NCBI RefSeq assembly: GCF_034366625.1
Contig: NZ_JAXMIH010000008.1
Coordinates: forward strand, 744,001 to 808,000
Origin: Prosthecobacter sp.
GTDB lineage: Bacteria > Verrucomicrobiota > Verrucomicrobiia > Verrucomicrobiales > Verrucomicrobiaceae
DNA: 64,000 nucleotides
Direction: 5' to 3'
Part shown: positions 60,361 to 64,000 of the stretch, piece after piece
How positions within the stretch are numbered: position 1 is the first letter of the stretch
Layout of the letters: each line of letters begins with the position of its first letter
The notes under the pieces: generated by a model
The model's database searches: none
What the model was told of the DNA's origin: nothing
Seen by the model: the letters and a program-made list of their open reading frames with translations, nothing else
Made by a program: the position numbers and the translations under genes

Positions 60361-61920
60361 TTACTGAGCCCACTGGTAAGTGATCGTGATTGTGCTGGCT
60401 TTGGCGGGGATGACGAGATTCTGGCCGGCAAGCTGGGCTCCTGTGGCGGTGACGCGGTAAGGTTTGGGGCTTTTGAACACGAACGAATCGTCCTTGGCTT
60501 CAAACGAGCCGACACCGATGCGATACCAGGCATTGGCTGGCAATGTGCCGCTGACTTTGACGGTGCGGATGAGTTTGGCAATGCTGTCGGCCTTGTTGCC
60601 GTTGCCTTCGGTGGCGAAGGATTCTTCGATCTCGGCTCCCTGCCAGGTGTAGCGGAAGGTGGGGAGGCGTTGGGCATCGAGTGTGTAGCCTTTCCATTCA
60701 AAGCCGTCGAAGCGCTTCATCTTGTCCCACTTTGGCCATTCGGCGTCGGCTTTGTCGGTAACATGGAAGGCGGGGGTGACTTCGCCGGTGGGCTGGAGCA
60801 CGTCGTAGCCGAGCGGTTTCTCGTGGCCGCCGCCGCGTGAGTTCCAGTGTTTGGCGGCGTCAATGAACGCGCCACGCCAGATGAGGGCCAGGTTCATGCT
60901 CTCGGCGCTCCAGGCGAGATTGATGCCGCCGGGATAACCGACGCCGATGGCGCGGTTGCCCGCGCCTTGGATGAAATTGCGGTAAATGACCGGTTCGCCC
61001 TTCGCCACGAGGGGGATGGGATCGAACTCCTTCTGCTTCTTGGCCCCGCCTTTCCAGTGCGGATGCAGCCATTTCGACAGCGGCGTGATCTGGAAGTCGC
61101 TGCCTTTCCATGCGGCGTAGAGTTCGATCTGCCCGCCGCCCTGGAAGTATTCGAGGCGAAACTCATGCGCGCCTTTGTCGAGCGAGAGGCCCTTTTCCTT
61201 AATGTCGCTGGAAGGATGAACACCGTCGTGATTGATAACCTCCTTGCCATCGATGAGGATGCGTGCGCCATCGTCGCTGGCGAGGAAGAAACGATAGGAT
61301 CCCTTCTTCGGCGCGATGAGCTTGCCGGTGTAAACGACGCCGAACTCGTTTTTGTAGTCGTCGAGCTTCACCTGGAGGAGATTGTCCTCGACCTTGCCTT
61401 CGCGATGCGGTTTGAGTTCGGAAAAATCCGGCAACTGCTTCCAGTTGCCGAGGTAGAGGGCGAACTGGAGATCGTGCAGGATGTCGCCTGCGGGCGCGAC
61501 TTTCATCTCGCCGCGCATGGTGAGCGCGTGGCCGGGGAAGGTGCAGACGTAGGGGTAGCTGCCGGGTTTTTCGGGTGCGGTGAAGCTCAGTTCCTGTTTT
61601 TCATGCGGATTGAGCATTTTGGAGCTCAGCCAGATGCGCTTGTCATCGGGCAGCCAGTTGCGTTTCAGCGCTTCCTCGGGTTTTTCCATCTGCTTCATCG
61701 CCATGGCGGCGGTGTCGGTGCCGGGCTGGCAAAAGACGAGGTTGTGCGGGAGGTCGTCGCCGTTTTCGAAAAAGATTTTCACTGCCTGGCCGGGCTGCAC
61801 GAGCAGCTCGCTGGCGTCGTACTTCATCTGCGCCGTCATCGTTTTGAGGGTGAAGACGGCGGGACCGGCAGCGCGAAGACTCGTGGCGGTGAAAAGGAGG
61901 ACAAGCAGAGGGCGGATCAT
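60361..61920 (-). CDS. Azurin-like / PA14 secreted protein
   Basis: 519 residues, signal peptide (cleavage after LRAA, residue ~18). Residues ~20-145 are a cupredoxin with a complete type I copper site: His59 (LPHNLV), Cys126, His131 and Met135 (CTFPGHALTM), the +5/+9 spacing of azurin. Residues ~148-285 are PA14-like (YKNEFGVVYTGKLIAPKKGS, RFFLASDDGARILIDG), a carbohydrate-binding fold. The rest (~300-519) is a beta-rich region seen in PVC propeller partners, with no motif. First gene of a two-gene operon with the propeller protein. Role inferred: electron carrier targeted to polysaccharide. Confidence 0.85.
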   Translation of the reverse strand: MIRPLLVLLFTATSLRAAGPAVFTLKTMTAQMKYDASELLVQPGQAVKIFFENGDDLPHNLVFCQPGTDTAAMAMKQMEKPEEALKRNWLPDDKRIWLSSKMLNPHEKQELSFTAPEKPGSYPYVCTFPGHALTMRGEMKVAPAGDILHDLQFALYLGNWKQLPDFSELKPHREGKVEDNLLQVKLDDYKNEFGVVYTGKLIAPKKGSYRFFLASDDGARILIDGKEVINHDGVHPSSDIKEKGLSLDKGAHEFRLEYFQGGGQIELYAAWKGSDFQITPLSKWLHPHWKGGAKKQKEFDPIPLVAKGEPVIYRNFIQGAGNRAIGVGYPGGINLAWSAESMNLALIWRGAFIDAAKHWNSRGGGHEKPLGYDVLQPTGEVTPAFHVTDKADAEWPKWDKMKRFDGFEWKGYTLDAQRLPTFRYTWQGAEIEESFATEGNGNKADSIAKLIRTVKVSGTLPANAWYRIGVGSFEAKDDSFVFKSPKPYRVTATGAQLAGQNLVIPAKASTITITYQWAQ

Positions 61921-62047
61921 GGAGGCGCGGATTTACGAGGGGCATGGGCGCTGTCTTGCAGGGAAGCGGCGGCGTCAAATCCGTCCGCCATCGAATTCAG
62001 CCGCACTTTGAGCTTGGCGGAGGCCCATGAATTTGATTATCTAGGGC

Positions 62048-62599
62048 ATGCACGAACGCACCTGGCATCTGCTCAAAGCCTCGGACAAGGAAGTCTATGG
62101 CCCCATCGATCTCGAAACAATGCGCGGCTGGGCTGCCGATGCGAAAATTTCGCCGCTCGACAAGATTTCCAGTGATAACCGCATGAGCTGGCAGCGTGCA
62201 CCGATGATTCCAGACCTGCAGATGGATCTGCTGGTGCAGATGCCGGACAATTACCTCTATGGCCCGACGAACGTGGCGACGATCCAGGAGTTTCTGGCCA
62301 CGGGGGAAATCGACGAGAACGTGACGATCATCAACTGTCTGGACAACACAGAGGCGCGGCTGTCCGAGCTGGGCTGGTTCAAGGCCAGCCCGCATCATGT
62401 GCGCAGCGCGGCCACGACCTTGCTCGGCACCGGGCGAACGGATGAAAAATCCGGCGCGGGGGATGTCATGCAACAGTCACGCATCACCACGCTGGAAAAG
62501 CAGGTGATGGAACTGCAGCGGGTGGTGGATGAATGGCAGCAGGCCTACAGCAGTCTGCGCCAGCAGTTTGTCGAGGCCACAGGCCGCGAGCCGATGTAA
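62048..62599 (+). CDS. GYF-like tandem-domain protein with coiled coil
   Basis: 183 residues. Two GYF_2-like units, WHLLKASDKEVYGPIDLETM with the following WA..AKISPLDKI (~6-60) and VQMPDNYLYGPTNVATIQEFLATGEI (~62-120; cited in parts), both with the YGP-L-E/A-hydrophobic pattern, then a coiled coil (~145-175; ITTLEKQVMELQRVVDEW). GYF-type domains bind proline-rich partners. Two such units plus a coiled coil suggest an adaptor, cytoplasmic. An alternative view is a single degenerate repeat domain. Confidence 0.68.
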   Translation: MHERTWHLLKASDKEVYGPIDLETMRGWAADAKISPLDKISSDNRMSWQRAPMIPDLQMDLLVQMPDNYLYGPTNVATIQEFLATGEIDENVTIINCLDNTEARLSELGWFKASPHHVRSAATTLLGTGRTDEKSGAGDVMQQSRITTLEKQVMELQRVVDEWQQAYSSLRQQFVEATGREPM

Positions 62600-62612
62600 A
62601 ACGCCTGCCCGG

Positions 62613-62870
62613 TCAGGCGGCGTCTGTTTCGTCGTTGTCTTTCAATCCGGGCAGTTCCTTGGCCTTGTCGGCGTAGCGGTCGAAGCGGTTGGAGAGAATC
62701 AGCAGCGTGGGCGCCCACAAGCCGATGAAGATGCCGAAGCGTTCGGCATGCGCCTGCTCTTCGGGAGAGTCGCCATTGAGAAACCACCAGATCCAGATGG
62801 AGAGCAGGATGGAGAGCATGCCCGCCTGGAAACAGATCGTGCTGAGAGTGCGGCAGATGGAAGGATTCAT
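62613..62870 (-). CDS. Small two-helix membrane protein
   Basis: 85 residues. Two hydrophobic segments (~10-31 and ~46-60), a short acidic loop between them and an acidic C-terminus (KDNDETDAA). Compact, plausible in codon use, ATG at 62870. No family recognised. It is convergent with the GYF-like gene and 140 bases from clpS. Confidence 0.6.
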   Translation of the reverse strand: MNPSICRTLSTICFQAGMLSILLSIWIWWFLNGDSPEEQAHAERFGIFIGLWAPTLLILSNRFDRYADKAKELPGLKDNDETDAA

Positions 62871-63010
62871 GGAGCATGATTGTCACGCCCCCACGCCCTC
62901 CGGCAAGCATTCACTGCCCTCAGCGCAAAGCTGGCGCAGCAAATCGCAGTCATGGGTTGGATGCGGAGGACGCTTGAGAGACAGCGGGGCCGGGGCATAG
63001 TGAGCCAAGA

Positions 63011-63388
63011 ATGTTTTCCAACGCTGACATCCGCTGTGCCACGGCTCCGGTGGTTCCGAAGAGGCCCCAGGTCGCCCCGCACCAGCCGCGCTCGCTGCCG
63101 CAGACAGCTCCGCCCGAGCTGGAGCCGCCGTGGCATGTCATCCTGCTGGATGACGAAGTTCACACGCACGAATATGTCATCGAGATGCTGGGAGCGATCT
63201 TTGGCCATGCGCACGATCTGGCGCTGAAAATGGCGAAGGAGGTGCATGCCAGCGGACGCGTGATCGTCGCGACAGTTCACAAGGAGCTGGCGGAACTGCG
63301 CCAGCAGCAGATCGAGGAGTATGGTCCTGACAAACGTGTGCCGGAGTGCAAGGTCTCCATGCGTGCGACCATCGAGTGCGCGGAGTAG
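63011..63388 (+). CDS. clpS: ClpS-like adaptor with altered binding pocket
   Basis: 125 residues: a ~40-residue Pro-rich N-terminal extension, then the ClpS core (~41-122). ClpS delivers N-degron proteins to ClpA/ClpC. VILLDDEVHTHEYV aligns with VILVNDDYTPMEFV of E. coli, so Asn34 is Asp, Asp36 is Glu and the gatekeeper Met40 is His, while His66 is kept (KEVHASGR). This may shift or weaken N-degron choice. Downstream core segments (AEVAETK-like ELAELRQQQIEEYG) are recognisable. The stop is directly next to that of the convergent MFS gene. Confidence 0.85.
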   Translation: MFSNADIRCATAPVVPKRPQVAPHQPRSLPQTAPPELEPPWHVILLDDEVHTHEYVIEMLGAIFGHAHDLALKMAKEVHASGRVIVATVHKELAELRQQQIEEYGPDKRVPECKVSMRATIECAE

Positions 63389-64000
63389 CTACGCACGTCG
63401 TTCGCGTGGCTCGGGAATTCCGCGCAGGATCAGAATGGAAACGAGCGAGAGGACTGCCGCAAGACAGGCGACGAGGTAAAACGAGCCGCTCATGGAGTAG
63501 ATCACGCCTCCGAGGCTGGTGGCGAGCAGCAGCGCCCACACATTGCAGAAGCCGAGCACGGCCTGGAGCGTGGAACGTCGCTCCGGCGGGCAGAGTTCGG
63601 CGGTGAGCGTCAGATCTCCCACCCGGTCCAGAAACAGACCAAAACCGAGGACGAAATAGGCGGCGGTGAAGCCGCTGAACGACTGAGTCAGGCATACCCA
63701 GACGCACATCACCACGCAGACGAGGCGCGAGAGGATGAGCAGCACCTTGCCGCCGCGGTGATAGCCCAGCCAGGCCGCGAGCACGCTGCCGAGGATGGTG
63801 CCGATGTTCTGGAAAGAAACGAAGTGTCCCTCATCCGCCTCCGGTCTGCCCGTGGTGTGCAGCGCGTGCAGCGTGAGGAAGGAGACGACCATCAAATAAC
63901 CCATGCCGGTGAAGCGTGCGGCGATCATCTTGAGAAGCTGAGGCTGCGCGCCCAGCAGGCCCGGCAGGCTGCGCAGATAGCTCCAGTAGCTGCCGGCAGG
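63389..64000 (-). CDS. MFS transporter, N-terminus beyond window
   Basis: 203 residues are visible, entering from the right edge in frame, with at least five membrane helices. The loop between helices (LGYHRGGKVLLILSR) is the MFS-type GxxxDRxGRR-like region in relaxed form, and ELCPPERRSTLQAVLGFCN is the equivalent second-half segment. Major facilitator secondary transporters move sugars, drugs or metabolites; substrate unknown. The first start lies beyond 64000. Confidence 0.75.
   Translation of the reverse strand, partial: PAGSYWSYLRSLPGLLGAQPQLLKMIAARFTGMGYLMVVSFLTLHALHTTGRPEADEGHFVSFQNIGTILGSVLAAWLGYHRGGKVLLILSRLVCVVMCVWVCLTQSFSGFTAAYFVLGFGLFLDRVGDLTLTAELCPPERRSTLQAVLGFCNVWALLLATSLGGVIYSMSGSFYLVACLAAVLSLVSILILRGIPEPRERRA

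Noticed and set aside
60847-62175. Rightward open frame of 442 codons
   Set aside because: Covers the antisense of the azurin-PA14 gene and runs into the GYF-like gene in another frame.
1-64000. tRNA, rRNA, CRISPR array, insertion sequence
   Set aside because: I looked for T-loop sequences, regularly spaced repeats and transposase motifs and found none. A dedicated scan could still reveal a small RNA.

Overview
This window looks like chromosome from a moderately GC-rich, free-living, aerobic-type bacterium of the PVC group. Verrucomicrobiota is the best guess, possibly a Prosthecobacter or Verrucomicrobium relative. The evidence is the set of secreted families typical of that group: DUF1549/DUF1553, DUF1501, DUF1080, a PVC-type beta-propeller with HEAT repeats and cytochrome c, an azurin-PA14 protein, and a DUF362 protein. 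This assignment rests on gene content alone. I see no tRNA, rRNA, CRISPR array or transposase.

Region by region: (1) 1-11730 is one side of a secondary-metabolite cluster. A leftward operon encodes a single-module, fully reducing, methylating type I polyketide synthase, a free-standing condensation enzyme and a fatty-acid desaturase (cut by the left edge); a divergent gene encodes a glutamine-dependent amidotransferase. (2) 11761-20812 holds a secreted TPR protein, an amidase lipoprotein, UDP-glucose dehydrogenase, and an overlapping run of four exported proteins (thioredoxin-fold-like, DUF1549/1553, DUF1501, WD40). (3) 20900-26785 is the most unusual part. A leftward gene of visibly lower GC encodes one polypeptide with a class III nucleotide cyclase domain, a cyclic-nucleotide-binding domain, a probable second degenerate copy of it, and a TIR domain. 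It lies between a small protein and a membrane patatin-like lipase that share the same N-terminal domain. It resembles a Pycsar-type anti-phage system condensed into one chain, with a second putative effector next door. (4) 26975-40641 holds an EamA transporter, a 1193-residue five-part secreted protein, a DUF433/DUF5615 toxin-antitoxin pair, a TolB-propeller/M28 peptidase/PDZ protein, a second DUF1549/1553 protein, purD behind a nested hairpin element, and a TPR/Sel1 protein. (5) 40804-53439 is a long rightward run: small exported proteins, then a tightly coupled MoxR ATPase / DUF58 / membrane / DUF4129-like / HEAT / TPR operon. (6) 53447-64000 holds a DUF362 protein, an M23 peptidase, a protein with repeated EVRRAE motifs, an ABC transporter pair, a propeller protein with an azurin-PA14 partner, a GYF-like protein, a ClpS adaptor with an altered pocket, and a truncated MFS transporter.

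How the parts work together: the polyketide operon should build a reduced, C-methylated acyl chain, pass it to the condensation enzyme for release onto a nucleophile, and desaturate it. The TIR/cyclase locus would make and sense its own cyclic nucleotide and answer with NAD loss, perhaps with membrane lipid attack by the neighbour. The MoxR operon looks like a chaperone-type assembly system at the cytoplasmic membrane. All functions are read from sequence motifs; no search was run.
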